Positions 34,349 through 45,314 of a stretch of 64,000 nucleotides of DNA are shown piece by piece. The notes under the pieces were generated by a model. That model was not told the DNA's origin. It searched no databases and saw nothing but the letters and a program-made list of their open reading frames with translations. The position numbers and the translations under genes are program-made. The stretch's first letter is position 1; every line of letters starts with the position of its first letter. The stretch comes from Marasmius tenuissimus. Taxonomy: Eukaryota; Basidiomycota; Agaricomycetes; Agaricales; Marasmiaceae. Where the stretch lies: the NCBI GenBank assembly GCA_029532415.1, contig JAQOTA010000052.1, positions 2,666,001 through 2,730,000 on the forward strand. Reading direction: 5' to 3'.

Positions 34349-36534
34349 TCATCGGTCGTCTTCGACATGTTCAACAGAGTCGACAATCTCATTCACCAAC
34401 TCCAGAGAGACGCCTGGTATAACTCTTTCTGCTTCGGTGAAAGCGCGCTGCAATGCGCTGAGAGCTACTCGTGCTTCCTGCGAAGACACACGAGGGAACA
34501 GCTGTATGATATGTTAGTTCGCAATACCGATGTCAGAGTCAATTCAACAAACCGAGGCAATAGCAGGCAGGATGACCGAATCCAACATCGACGTATCCGG
34601 AACGTCGTCATCAATATGCGTTTGGCTCATCTTCTCCTCGATCTCGTCTTCTCCGTTGAAGCGGCGCTCCCCCTCGTACTGGTCATCGTAATCCTCGTAC
34701 TCATCGGAAGGCTCTCTCTGTACTGATCTCTGGCTCATCCTGGATCCACCAGCGCTCGCTGCAGCAACCTCAGGTGGCATACGCCGCACCGTAGATTGGT
34801 CGGACATCTTACTACCTCGGGCCTCCGAAGGCAGAGGGGGTAAGTCTCCTTTGGCAGTGATTGACGAGCTAGCGGAGGCCCGACTTCGAATAGACGAGCT
34901 GCCAGACGAATGGGACGCATCTGCTCGATGATTGCCGTCATTCTCCCAAGTAAGAGGAGGCCCAGACACTTGTGCGCGTCCGATGGTTGCCGGACGACTG
35001 GCGTGACGAACGGTGCCGAAGTCCCAGAGATCCTCCGGATCCGTCCCTCCTGGTCTGGAAGGCTTCGCTGTGAGTCCGGTACCACTTACGAAATGAACTA
35101 CTCACATGTCAGGCACCATGTCCCTCTCTTCGTCGTCATATCGCTCACCCCCCTCTGCCTTCCATCGCTCGTGTCGCTCGATAAGCTCAGTCAGATAACT
35201 AGTCTTCTTGGCCATGCGAACGAATTTGTGCCGAAGCAGCTCCCTCGCGGTGGGTCGCTGGACAGAAAGTCAGTGAAAAAGCGAGATGAAGGGAGAAGCC
35301 TCGCACCTCGCGAGGATCGCGCTGTAGACAATAAGATACGAAGTCCTTGAAGGGCTTCGAGAAGTTGCCTTCCAGTGTCGGAGGTGGGTTTTTCGGAATG
35401 AGGAAAAGGACCTGTAAAGCAGTCAGATCCCGCTAAGTAGTCAACCATACACAGTACTCGCCTTCATGGGATGCAATTCTGCGTAAGGTGGTTCTCCCTT
35501 TGCTAATTCGATGGCAGTGATACCCAAGCTCCAAATATCTGCTTTATGGTCGTAGCCACTTTGCTTGATGACCTCTGGTGACATCCAGTACGGCGTGCCA
35601 ACGAATGTATTCTTCTTTGCCGAGAGCGTTCCGGATAGCTGTCCCGATACACCGAAATCCGCCAACTTGACTTCACCGCCAGCCGATAGCAAGATATTTG
35701 CAGCTGTTAGGAGGCGCATCCGTCAGAAGACACCCCGAATGGTTCACATGAGAAGACTGGTGTACCCTTGATATCCCGATGAAGCTTTCCCTCCGTATGC
35801 AGATACTCAAGACCTCGCAACAATTCTCGGACGATGATGGCGATGTACTCCTCCCTGAATACTCCAGGTTTCATCTGTAGCAGACAGAGCGACCGATGAA
35901 CAAGGAGTTGTATGGAGTTGTGAAGTTCAAAGGGCGTACCAAATCTGAACATGAGCCTCCCGAGCAATATCTGGTAACTGCCGTCAACACACACACAGCA
36001 ATTTCGGGACCGTCTGAGGCTACTCACTCCATGACGATCCATAGGTTCGACCCCTTCAGGAATGAGCCGTGGTATCTGTGTCATACGAAGGAAGTGAATT
36101 AAAATGAGACGTTAGAACAGCGCTGTAAGACGCACTTTGTGACATGGGGTGAATCCAGCTGCGACAGAATCTGTATCTCCTGTTGTATATCCTCTATCTC
36201 ATCTTCTGCGCTCTCCAAGTCGATTATCTTGATCGCCACCGTTTTTTGCGTTCGCTTGTCGAAGCTGTGAAAAGTGAGAGTTCAGATACCGTTGATTAGG
36301 AGCTCGCACATCGGCTCACCCTTTGTAGACTTCACCAAAGGATCCCTTTCCTGAGGAGATGTTGAGGCTAGGCCGAGTCTTATGAATCCTTCATGAACAT
36401 ACCAATTCGGTCTTGCTTAACGTAGAATTCTTCTGGATCCTGATGAGAATCCTGTCGAACGAGCGTTTGCATTAGATCAACCTGGATCGCCTCGAAGAAA
36501 ACAGTCAGGTACGTACCATGCCGCCAGAATACAT
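34349..36534 (-). CDS. STE20-family protein kinase, GCK-III (MST3/Sid1/Don3-like)
   Basis: Serine/threonine kinase of the germinal-centre-kinase III group, which in fungi controls septation, cell separation and polarity. Start MYSGGM at 36534, then a small exon ([16 protein letters not shown]) into the glycine loop [35 protein letters not shown] (catalytic Lys), [41 protein letters not shown], and the GCK signature [19 protein letters not shown]. The C-terminal part is Ser-rich and probably disordered ([19 protein letters not shown]), then acidic ([13 protein letters not shown]), and ends with a helical segment ([20 protein letters not shown]) in the last exon, stop at 34351-34349. Ten or so short introns. 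Which yeast orthologue it matches (Nak1, Sid1 or Don3) cannot be settled here. Confidence 0.87.
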
Positions 36535-37852
36535 CCTGTCCCTTCAACTAACACTGTTCCGTAGCGTGTCGTGAGGGAGATACAGTCGATATGGAAGGGG
36601 GTTCAATAGAGGTAAGGAAGACGGTGGTTCTTTTGTACAACGATTTTCAGAGAAATTATCGTTCCCGCAGACTAGAGAAGATGACAGTCAGCAAGTTAAA
36701 TAGCGGGCTCGAGCACAAAGACCGAATAAATGGAACAAGGGAAGGGAGAGGTACCAACCCTGAGTGGCTTATGTAATATATGTTCTTGAGGCAAGCTGTC
36801 GCGGGCGTCAAACTGGTAACGACATGCCAAAATTCAACGTCACACGCCCTTGGCGAGCGCCAAACACTTTGCCTCTTACCTCCATGTTCCTGTGACGCTT
36901 TCACGACCTCCGCAAGAAGAATTTGCCTCAAATAAACGTCCAATTCACGCTCACATTTCCTGTTCCACCTTTACCTCTACGGTTCGGTAAACTTTCTTAG
37001 TTGGCTCGACCCCATTCATGCTGACTCTGTGCGATTCATCATTCATAGGAAGTTGTTTGGGACGGATGAGTGGACAAAAGCAGTCAAACAGGTCGAATGT
37101 GAGTACTATTCTAGTCGTTAACCCTTTGTTCCTGAGTCCTTGTACCCAGACGGCTTTCTTTGTACTTGATACACGTATCATGATCGCAATCTGTAGCATG
37201 TTTCCATTTGACATTCAAGATTGTGGGAGTCCATGGATCCACAATAGATAGGCTGGCTATTCGAAACGCCGAACTTCGGCTCAACTCTCAATCCGGTGCG
37301 AGAGTTACAACCGGTTCTCGCTTTCGGTGCAGTTGCACCGAACAGCTTGCCCATCGGATTGTCACCGCGTCCTGGGTACCCTCCAATATGTTTCTGAAGT
37401 AGTGGCCGGTCGACAAGCTCCACAACTTCGAGCATTGCCTGAAGTAGCCGGATTTTCCCAGTAAGGTTCAAGGAATTCGGACGTCCATACCGTGTTATTA
37501 TGCCAGATGCATCCGAACATTCTTGCTCGAGTGGCAGGGTTGATGTCCTTTGTCAATCGTGTCAAGTGACACACCCCTTTCCTCCCTGAAATCTAAACGA
37601 AATCCAAGACGTCTGGTTGGTCCGCGGAGCAGACCGTGGTCGCGGAAGGCTAAAATACAGCAAATTCAATCCGTGGGACCGGCAGAGGTAACAGATTTGA
37701 GTGATGATAGAATTCTTCGCATCGGCTGACCGGGTCCCAGGGAAACAACAGAAAACCGACGGGATCTCAAGAAGCTTTTAATGATGGAGAAAACCATCTC
37801 ATCCATTGTGCCCGACTCGGACGAGTTCTAGTATCCCTTACTCCCCCACTCC
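36535..37852. other. divergent intergenic region, nothing recognised
   Basis: 1.3 kb between the kinase (minus) and the CDF transporter (plus). Minus-strand frames at 36951-37214, 37178-37471 and 37362-37574 overlap one another and show no known motif. A poorly conserved small gene cannot be excluded. Confidence 0.35.
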
Positions 37853-39683
37853 ATGCTCATCGATGTCAAGACTCCAAATGGACCTTCAGTTCTGCAGACT
37901 GTATGTTCTGCGTTAAGCTATCCACGTCTCATATATGTCACTGAAAGCTTTCGCTGACGTGCAGCCAGAGATAGCGGTGCCATCACTCACCTCTTCTCAT
38001 TTACAACAACAAGGAATTTTCGACTGTGACAAGCTTCCGGCCGACATCGAGCGAATAACTCCAGTGGTCGATGTCACTCTACGCCCCGATCCATACAATC
38101 TGAAGGATGGCCTGAAAAGTGAGGAACAATTGTCCAATTTACGACTGAAGAAGAGCGGAAAACGGCTGGTTGAGTATCAAGAAAAACAGAATACTGTAAG
38201 TCCCAGCATACTTCTCCTCAACGCTGTATAGTTGATCGACCGGCGTACAGTTAATCGCGTCGTATCTCAAGCCGATTGAAGACTATGCCACCGAAGCGCA
38301 GATCCAGGAAGAAGCCGATAGACTCCCAGTGAGTATTGAGGTCATGCTCGCACGGCTCTTTTCTGTGGGTTCATTGAACTTCGTTCTCGCAGGTCAAGAT
38401 TGCGGTGTGGGGCAGTCTCATCGCGAACGTCTCTTTGTGCGTATTGCAGCGTACGTGCATTCCCTCTGTTACTATCACTTCTAAACCGACCATCTTATTC
38501 ATAGTGTACGCTGCAATATCAGCGATATCGTTATCATTACTGGCGACGGGAATTGACTCCGTGTTCGACATAGGCAGCAATATCGTTCTGTTCTGGTTGC
38601 ACCGAAAAGCCGAACGCTTGGACACAAGAGAATGGCCTGTCGGCGGTGCCAGGTTGGAGACAATTGGGAACATCATATACGGTGGGTATGACCTCGCGTG
38701 TGGCGGTACGGGAGGAAACTCCTAAACTCGTTTGCTCTTCTTTTCACAGGGTTCTTGTGCGTGTTCTATTTCTCAGCAGATTGTGAGCATTGACTTATCC
38801 AAATCCAGGATGGCTTCTGTCAACCTCGTCGTCGTGGTCGAGTCGTGTAGAAGCATCATCTCACGACATACAGATTCGAATTCCACCAATGTTTTCCATC
38901 TTCCTTCGATATTGAGTGTATCCGTAGCTCTCGGTGAGTAATCCCCACGATCTTGCAGTGGCCTTTGGTTGACCTGCGCCAAAGCCGTCAAACTTGTATT
39001 ATTCGTCTACTGCCTCTCCCTCAGAGGAAGTTCGAGTCAGGTTCGCGTGTTGTGGCAAGATCACAGGAACGACTTGTGGATCAATGCGTTCGGTTAGTTC
39101 CTCGGATCTTTTCCTCCTTACGGACACAATTTACGGACGAGTTTCCAGGCATTCTCATGTCGACTGGGGGAAGCAAGCTCCGGTGGTGTGAGCGACATAT
39201 TGTCTCTGGGGTTTAGCGTCTGATGTCACCTTCTTCTAGATCTGGATCCAATGGGAGCTATCATCGTGAGTCTTCCTTCCCTGCCTCGTACTACCTCTGA
39301 TGAGTTGTCCCCAAGATTGGCCTCGGTATCATTATCGCGTGGCTTCGCACGATATATGGTGAATTCACACTCTTGGCTGGGCATTCTGCACCACATGAGA
39401 TGCTTCAGCTATTAATATACAAAGCCGCGACATACCATGAAGGGATAGAGAAGATTAGTGAGGTCAAGGCGTTTCACGTAAGTCCTCCCATCCCATCCTC
39501 TTGGGAATCATCTCAGAACTGGGATCTCCGATTTAGAGCGGGCCAGAATACTTTGTGGAGATTGGTATTGTAATGGACGCCAATACCCCGTTGTGGAGAG
39601 CTCGTGATATCAGCCGGAAATTTCGAAATACAATCGAGAACTTGCCTAAGGTAGAGAAAGTGTTTGTATACATGGAGTACTAG
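37853..39683 (+). CDS. cation diffusion facilitator, Mn-CDF type
   Basis: Membrane metal/proton antiporter that moves divalent cations, probably Mn2+, out of the cytosol. An initial exon at 37853-37900 (MLIDVKTPNGPSVLQT) splices into PEIAVPSLTSSH at 37965; the alternative start is the ATG at 37935. The N-terminal third is hydrophilic, followed by helices starting at VKIAVWGSLIANVSLCVLQL. Metal sites read ATGIDSVFDIGSN (DxxxD, helix 2) and DHRNDLWINAFG (DxxxD, helix 5), the pattern of the manganese subgroup; the zinc subgroup has HxxxD. After YLDPMGAIIIGLGIIIAW comes the cytosolic C-terminal domain (HEGIEKISEVKAFH, YFVEIGIVMDANTPL), ending VFVYMEY. Roughly ten introns. Membrane (vacuole, Golgi or endosome) is not decidable. 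Confidence 0.87.
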
Positions 39684-40547
39684 AGGCCTGCTGGGTCGCG
39701 CTCTAGAATGGTTTCATGATTTAAATCATCTTCGCTTCTGCATGAACACGCCATGTAGCAGTTAGCGCGTTGTCCGTGTTACTCAGCTATATTCGAATGG
39801 AAGGCTGGCCATGGTTAAACCGGCGGTACTGACGCGTCAGGTCACGGGGTCGCGTATCCCATCAAACGAAAGGCACGGTGATGGGTCTCGCACGTTCCCT
39901 CGTCCTTCGCCTTCAACATATCACTTTTCTATTCTTCCTCCCTATTCTTCTATTCCTCTATCTTGCTATTTTTATGGTTTATTTTTGGTATGCTACCTCT
40001 ACTAGCTCATGCTGTGCAAAAGCTGACAAAGCCGACGTCTTCAAGTTCGCGTGCAGTCTCCTATCTCTTTCAAGAGGCGGATGTCTCGAACGGACCCACC
40101 CTCTCAATAATACAAAGTACTGTTCAGGTTCAGTACTTCACTCTCTTGAGTCTTGAAAGCACGCACAGGTCCCCTCTTTGCTGCCAACCCACATCTTCAG
40201 GACCTGCAATGTTCGTTATTCTATCTTTACTCTAGGCTATTTCTGTTCTGACCCTCTATACCAGTGTTCCATTGCATTATCCCCAGCTCTATTGTTACGA
40301 GTCGTCGCCATTTTTGCTACAAACCTCTTGGCCCTCATTCAGCTCAAGTTGAGTAACCCGAGGGCTGAGATTTTACCAGAACCGGTGCCACTCCCCCTTA
40401 CCGCCATTATTATCAAGGCCTTAGGCCTCAAGGCTTCTGTGGTATGTCTTTATCTCGTCGTGGCATGTCCCAATCTCACACCAAAGATAGACATTGGAAG
40501 TATAGTTATCCATAGGCCCAGGAAAGAAATCCCAAACGACACAAGAA
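39684..40547. other. intergenic; one hydrophobic frame of unknown status
   Basis: A frame beginning at 39881 encodes a very hydrophobic stretch (MGLARSLVLRLQHITFLFF and further Leu/Phe/Tyr) that could be a membrane segment, but no splice model extends it convincingly. A longer plus frame (40178-40648) runs into the F-box 6 start in a different frame. I treat both as unproven. Confidence 0.3.
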
Positions 40548-42507
40548 ATGGCCGGTATGTGCTCCCAAAGCTATGTCCTCATGAGTCATTGCTAAAGGCG
40601 GTCTACAGATACAATTCCTGGTTCTCAGAAGATTCTCAAGGGCTATGACGAAAGAATCCAGAAGGCGAAAGCGCAAGTTATAGAACTTTCTCGGGAACGA
40701 AACTCACGAGTCCCGATCCACCATCGCAAGAAACCGGGCGGCGGGATATAGCTATATACGGGCATATACGCTAGGTGGGGTGTGATTATACTGCAGTATA
40801 CTGGATGATAATCCAAATACCGCTATGTCCTTTCACCCGGTTTTTTGTGATGACCGCTTACCAGTCGAAATCCTGGGTCGGATATTCACAGTCAGTGCAG
40901 TTCAGGTACTTGACAATGATAGGGACCGGAAATCAGTTGGGCTCCCCGTGTCTATGCACGTATGCAACCACTGGCGTGAAATCGCCGAAAACACGCCCTC
41001 TGTGTGGTCAAAGCCTTTCTTTTCTCTTCCCGGATTAGCACGAGAGATGATGAGGTATAGCAAATCTGCACCTCTCCACATCGAATGGAGCCGAAAAAGT
41101 CCCACTCCACAACAAAAAGAGCTTTTGTTGGAGACACTCGAACGACCCTCGTGCATTTCGAGTGTGGCACTCGACAGTGATTGTCCACAGCACCGGCTAG
41201 CGCTCCTACTGCTGAAATTGGTCTATCCTACTCCGTTTATCGAGTCCTTCTCCATACATTGTCGAGCTCCTCGATCGTATGACATCTTCCCTGACAATTT
41301 TCTCGGCAATGATGCACCCCGACTTTCGCATTTCGAATGTCGGGGAATCAGCACACCATGGGATGCCCCCTTCTTCGGAAACTTGACGCGCTTGCACGTA
41401 CAACCTCTCAGGGGGTGCGATAGTACGTCTCTGAGGAAGATAGCCTCAGTTTTACAAACAGCGACACGCCTGCAAGAACTGGAGATGTTGGAAATTTGCC
41501 ACTCACATGAGGACGCCACCTTGCCACCGGATATAAAGATCGACCTCCCTCGTCTGGAACACCTACGGCTGTCGTCGACCAGTCAAGTGGTCGTCTCTCT
41601 TCTTTGCCACATGTCCTTCCCCGAAACCACTTCAATCGACCTCGAACTCGAAGGGGTCCTCGGCGACCATGACCTCGATACTTTCACCCAGTATTTAGGC
41701 AAACTCTTCGCCAATGCATCAGCAGATTATGGCCCAAGGTGCATTACATACCTTCGGTTCGAGCAGATCCATACATCTGGTGTCACCATCAGTGGATGAT
41801 GGAATACCACCGAAAAGTCCACCGTGTCCCACAACAGGCCCCGGCCACATTTCCGGTGAAGGATGGTGAAGGATACTCGGAGAGGAATGTCAGTTGATCG
41901 ACAGGGGTTTCTGGCTATCTTAGGGTCCACACCTAGCCTTGAAATTCTCGACATCAGCTTCTCATCTCTTCCGCAGGACGTTATAGTTCACCATTTTGGC
42001 AAATGTCCTCTCCTTCATACCATCATCATCGACCAGGGATGTGCTTCGGATATGATAAAGTCCCCATCGCGTAGCCTACCCACATCTTCCTCGCCCACAT
42101 ATCAGCCTTCTGGGGACGAGTCTCAAGGCGAGGTGGAGAAAAGGGTTGATGAACAAGAGATCCAGTTGGTAGACCAACCCATGGTATACCCCGCGCTCAC
42201 TACCATATATGTGTCGCGTGCGGTGTTCAGCGGTAACCTCCTCGATTTGCTTATCGACTCGCTTCAGTTCCGTTCTGGACGTGGATTTCCTATCAAAGAC
42301 GTCTCCTTAAAGGAATGCAAGCACCTATCCGAAGATGCAGTCCTCAGGTTGAAGGCCAACGTAGACGCCAGCGTCGAATGGGACAGTTACACTGCTTGTT
42401 CTTACGAGGTTCATCACCGCGAGCTGGACGGGTTTTACGCGGGCCACTTTTATGACTCGGAGTCGGAATTGACATACCTCTCTGACGAGTCTGACGTTTC
42501 GTTGTAA
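40548..42507 (+). pseudogene. F-box-like protein 6, broken by insertion and two stops
   Basis: First member of the plus-strand array. Exon 1 is 7 bases (40548-40554, ATG GCC G), intron 40555-40608, then coiled-coil KILKGYDERIQKAKAQVIEL ending at VPI. The F-box is split by a 131-base inverted-repeat insertion (40722-40852). Removing it with one copy of the AC repeat restores VPI-H-RLPVEILGRIFT in frame. The body keeps family landmarks (NFLGNDAPRLSHFECRG, PWDAPFFGNLTRLHV, FGKCPLLHTIIID), but TGA codons lie in frame at 41797 and 41857. Without the insertion the gene would have been 590 codons plus stop. A shorter product from the Met at 40825, inside the insertion, would have part of the F-box. 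Splicing out 41780-41893 would also remove both stops. Confidence 0.83.
40722..40852. mobile_element. 131-base MITE-like insertion inside F-box 6
   Basis: The ends are near-perfect inverted repeats: CATCGCAAGAAACCGGG on the left and, reverse-complemented, CATCACAAAAAACCGGG on the right, with looser pairing further in. The dinucleotide AC flanks both sides (40720-40721, 40853-40854). No coding content. The interior is AT-rich with short TATA-type palindromes. Exact removal restores the host frame, which confirms that it is an insertion. No second copy was recognised in this window. Confidence 0.8.
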
Positions 42508-42935
42508 TGGTAACTATAGAAAGCAAAAACTTATCTCTCTCAGGCTGGTTTCGACTTTACTACCTGGCAGTGGCTTTTAGGCTCAGGCTTGGTTTTGTGC
42601 ATAATATACTGTTATTGGCTCGCGGTATTTATTTCAGTACAGGCTTGGTGTTACCATAGAATATGTATGAAGAAAGACACAGATTGTGAATTGATCGTGG
42701 CTCGTTTGAATTCGAATTTTTACCTGCGGGTTTGACGCGTCGCTGGTACGCCGCTGCCCGCGTCTCGGTCTTGACTCTCACCGTCACCATCAATTACCTT
42801 CACTTCGCAGCACTTATTTAAACAACACCTCGTGGTATCGTGTTTCATTTGGATCCGTTGCACGCAATTACTCATAATTCTGTCATGATCATCGCCCCAG
42901 GATTCGCGGACAACTGAGGAAAAGTCTGAGGGAAA
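42508..42935. other. intergenic, promoter of F-box 7
   Basis: The stretch at 42730-42800 resembles the matching region upstream of F-box 8 (45090-45150), with a shared GCGTCGC...TCTTGA-TTCTxACC layout, so the duplicated unit includes promoter sequence. No gene seen. Confidence 0.4.
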
Positions 42936-44740
42936 ATGGAATCGAACTTCGGTACGTGTCATGAATTATTTTTTGGGCATTCTCAGATCTCGCTCAACGT
43001 TAAGTTCTTGCGACAGTATCCCAGGAAGACTCTATCAGCACTCTCGAAGAATTTGACGAGCAGATCAGAAAGGCTGAAGAGCAAGTCTTGCAGCTAAAAT
43101 CGCGGAGAAATTTGCGAGCGCCAATCTGTCGCTTGCCTATCGAAATTCTGGGTAGAATCCTGACCTTTAGTTTCGATACTGCCACCTACCCGTCATGGAG
43201 ACCAAGATATCCCTCGGCCATGAGCGTATGCCGCCTTTGGCGTGCAGTGGCGATGAACACGCCCACATTATGGTCGAAGCCTGATTTCTATTGGCCAAAA
43301 TGGACACGGGAGATGATGAAATACACCAAGTCTATTCCGCTCGATATTCAGTGGACATCGTCGCACCCTGTGCCAGAACAGAGGCAACTCGATACGTTGT
43401 TCGAAGTCGTGGAACATTGCTCGCGGGTTGCGAGCTTGGACTTCGTCTCTCGTTCAGCACCCGACCTCACAACTTTGCTCTCCAAAATGGTTCGCCCCGC
43501 GCCCCACGTCCACTTTATTCGCCTAGAAACGGTTTACGGAAACGATCACTTCGTGATACCTGACAACTTCCTCGGAAAAGAGGCCCCTCGACTCACCCAC
43601 TTCCAAATACATGGATGTAACGTTCCGTGGGGCTCTCCCATCCTACGGAATCTTACAACCCTGTCTATAGGGCGGGCAAACTTTGATGGCATGACTACTT
43701 CACTAGAAGATGTTGCTTCGACGTTACAGGCAGCAAGAATGCTCGAGGTGTTGGACCTATCAGACTTTCTTCCATCGACTGCTAGCACCTCACTTCCACG
43801 CGATATGAAGATCGACCTTCCGCGCTTAAAGCATCTACGTCTCTCTTCGAGAGGCACGGTAGTAGCTACTCTCCTTCACCACATGTCGTTCCCCACCAGC
43901 ACAAGCATCCATATGACGATTCTCCAGCTCAACAATTCTCAGGACTCCCTGGCCGAATACCTCTCCAGTCTCTTCTCAAACCCCACCACGGCAACTAACC
44001 AATCGAGAACAGTCAGAACCCTCGTGCTAGACAGCTCTCAAGGATACGGGCTTGTCATTAGATCCTGGGACACCGACATGAACAACTCTCGTCACTACGA
44101 CAAGTTCACCCCTCAGGTACACTTCGAATTGAGAAGGGATGGTTGGAGCGCGCCTGAGCCACTGTTCTTGAAGAGGTTGTTGTCTGCCCTAGGGTCGCTT
44201 ACCGACCTCCAAAGGCTGGAAGTTGGCCTTCCGGGTCTGTCGCCAGAGATTATGGTATCGCATTTCGGGAAATGCCCCCTCCTCCACACCATCTTCATCA
44301 GCGACGTTGAGAGTGCCTTGGGTGTTGTTCAATCCTGGTCACACAGTCTTCCTGTTCTCGACGCCCCTCAAAATGGGAATGGACGGCAGACGAGATCGAG
44401 CAAGAAGAAGCGACCGGCGACTGACGCTGTGGCGTTTCCCGCCCTGAAATCGGTCGGTATGTTCGACATAAACTTTGATGGTCTCATGGACCCGCTCGTC
44501 GAATCCCTTAAATTTCGTTCGAAGTCGGGATTCCCTATAAATCACATTTTCCTCGAACGCTGCAGGGGCCTGCACGAGGACGACGTTGTCAGGCTTGAAC
44601 ATGGATTCGAGGGCGATATATTCTGGGATGAATGTGAATCGGAGGCAGAAGACGAGGATGAATTGGACGATTATTCGGATCGGTCGCCGGAAGTCACTGA
44701 ATCCGACCTACTGGTGGATGGCGATTTTTACTGGTACTAA
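42936..44740 (+). CDS. F-box-like protein 7
   Basis: Exon 1 of 16 bases (42936-42951, MESNF), phase-1 intron, exon 2 from 43017; 579 residues. Coiled-coil STLEEFDEQIRKAEEQVLQL, F-box ICRLPIEILGRILTFS and SVCRLWRAVAMNTPTLWSK, then MVRPAPHVHFIRLETVY, NFLGKEAPRLTHFQIHG, PWGSPILRNLTTLSIG, LPRLKHLRLSSRGTVVATLL, FGKCPLLHTIFIS. A basic stretch (RQTRSSKKKRPATDA) could be a nuclear signal and interrupts the leucine-rich region before FPALKSVGMFDINFDGLMDP. The tail is acidic (WDECESEAEDEDELDDYSD). Very similar to F-box 8, its neighbour, pointing to a recent tandem duplication. Likely SCF substrate receptor. Confidence 0.86.
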
Positions 44741-45314
44741 ACATACTGAATCCCTTTCAATGCGGGTTTTTCTCACTATCAATCTCGGACTTGGACATGA
44801 CCTTCCTCACAAGCCTGGTGTTTCGCTTGCATGGCTGTCATACCAGGTAACGAAGTGCACTTCTTTCTGGTCTTTGTCTCTTCGTGCTATCATGAATTTT
44901 GGCCTTTGTGGTCGGCCTGTCCCGTTTTGCAAAACATTTTGCTTATATTATGTTCACCGTAATCTTTGAGTATGCACGCATCAACTTGAGATTATCAAAG
45001 TTGAGTTTGTAAGAAGCGGTAGAGTGGCTCAATCGACGGCCACGGTCTGAGCGGAAGTCAAATTTCAGTACTTCATATTACTTAAATAAGTCTAGCGCGT
45101 CGCCGCCTGCGTCTTGATTCTTACCATCACGGACCATCACCCTCCACACCATTCACCATCTGTGCAAAGCCTTCCGAGGTATCGTTCCATTCAAATCTTT
45201 TGCAAACAAGTCTCTCATAGCTTTATCACGATTACATGTTGTTTCAGGTCTTGTGGTCGTTTGGTGGAGAAACTCAAAGAGATCGAAATTGCTATCCTGA
45301 CAGCTTGAGGGAAG
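44741..45314. other. intergenic, promoter of F-box 8
   Basis: Nothing coding. Sequence at about 45090-45150 is related to the region upstream of F-box 7. Confidence 0.4.

Noticed and set aside
40178..40648. Plus-strand frame of 156 codons with hydrophobic segments
   Set aside because: It overlaps the tiny first exon and coiled-coil exon of F-box 6 in another frame and has no recognisable motif.
41206..41519. Minus-strand frames of 65-98 codons
   Set aside because: They are antisense to the F-box 6 leucine-rich region; similar shadows occur opposite every F-box gene here.
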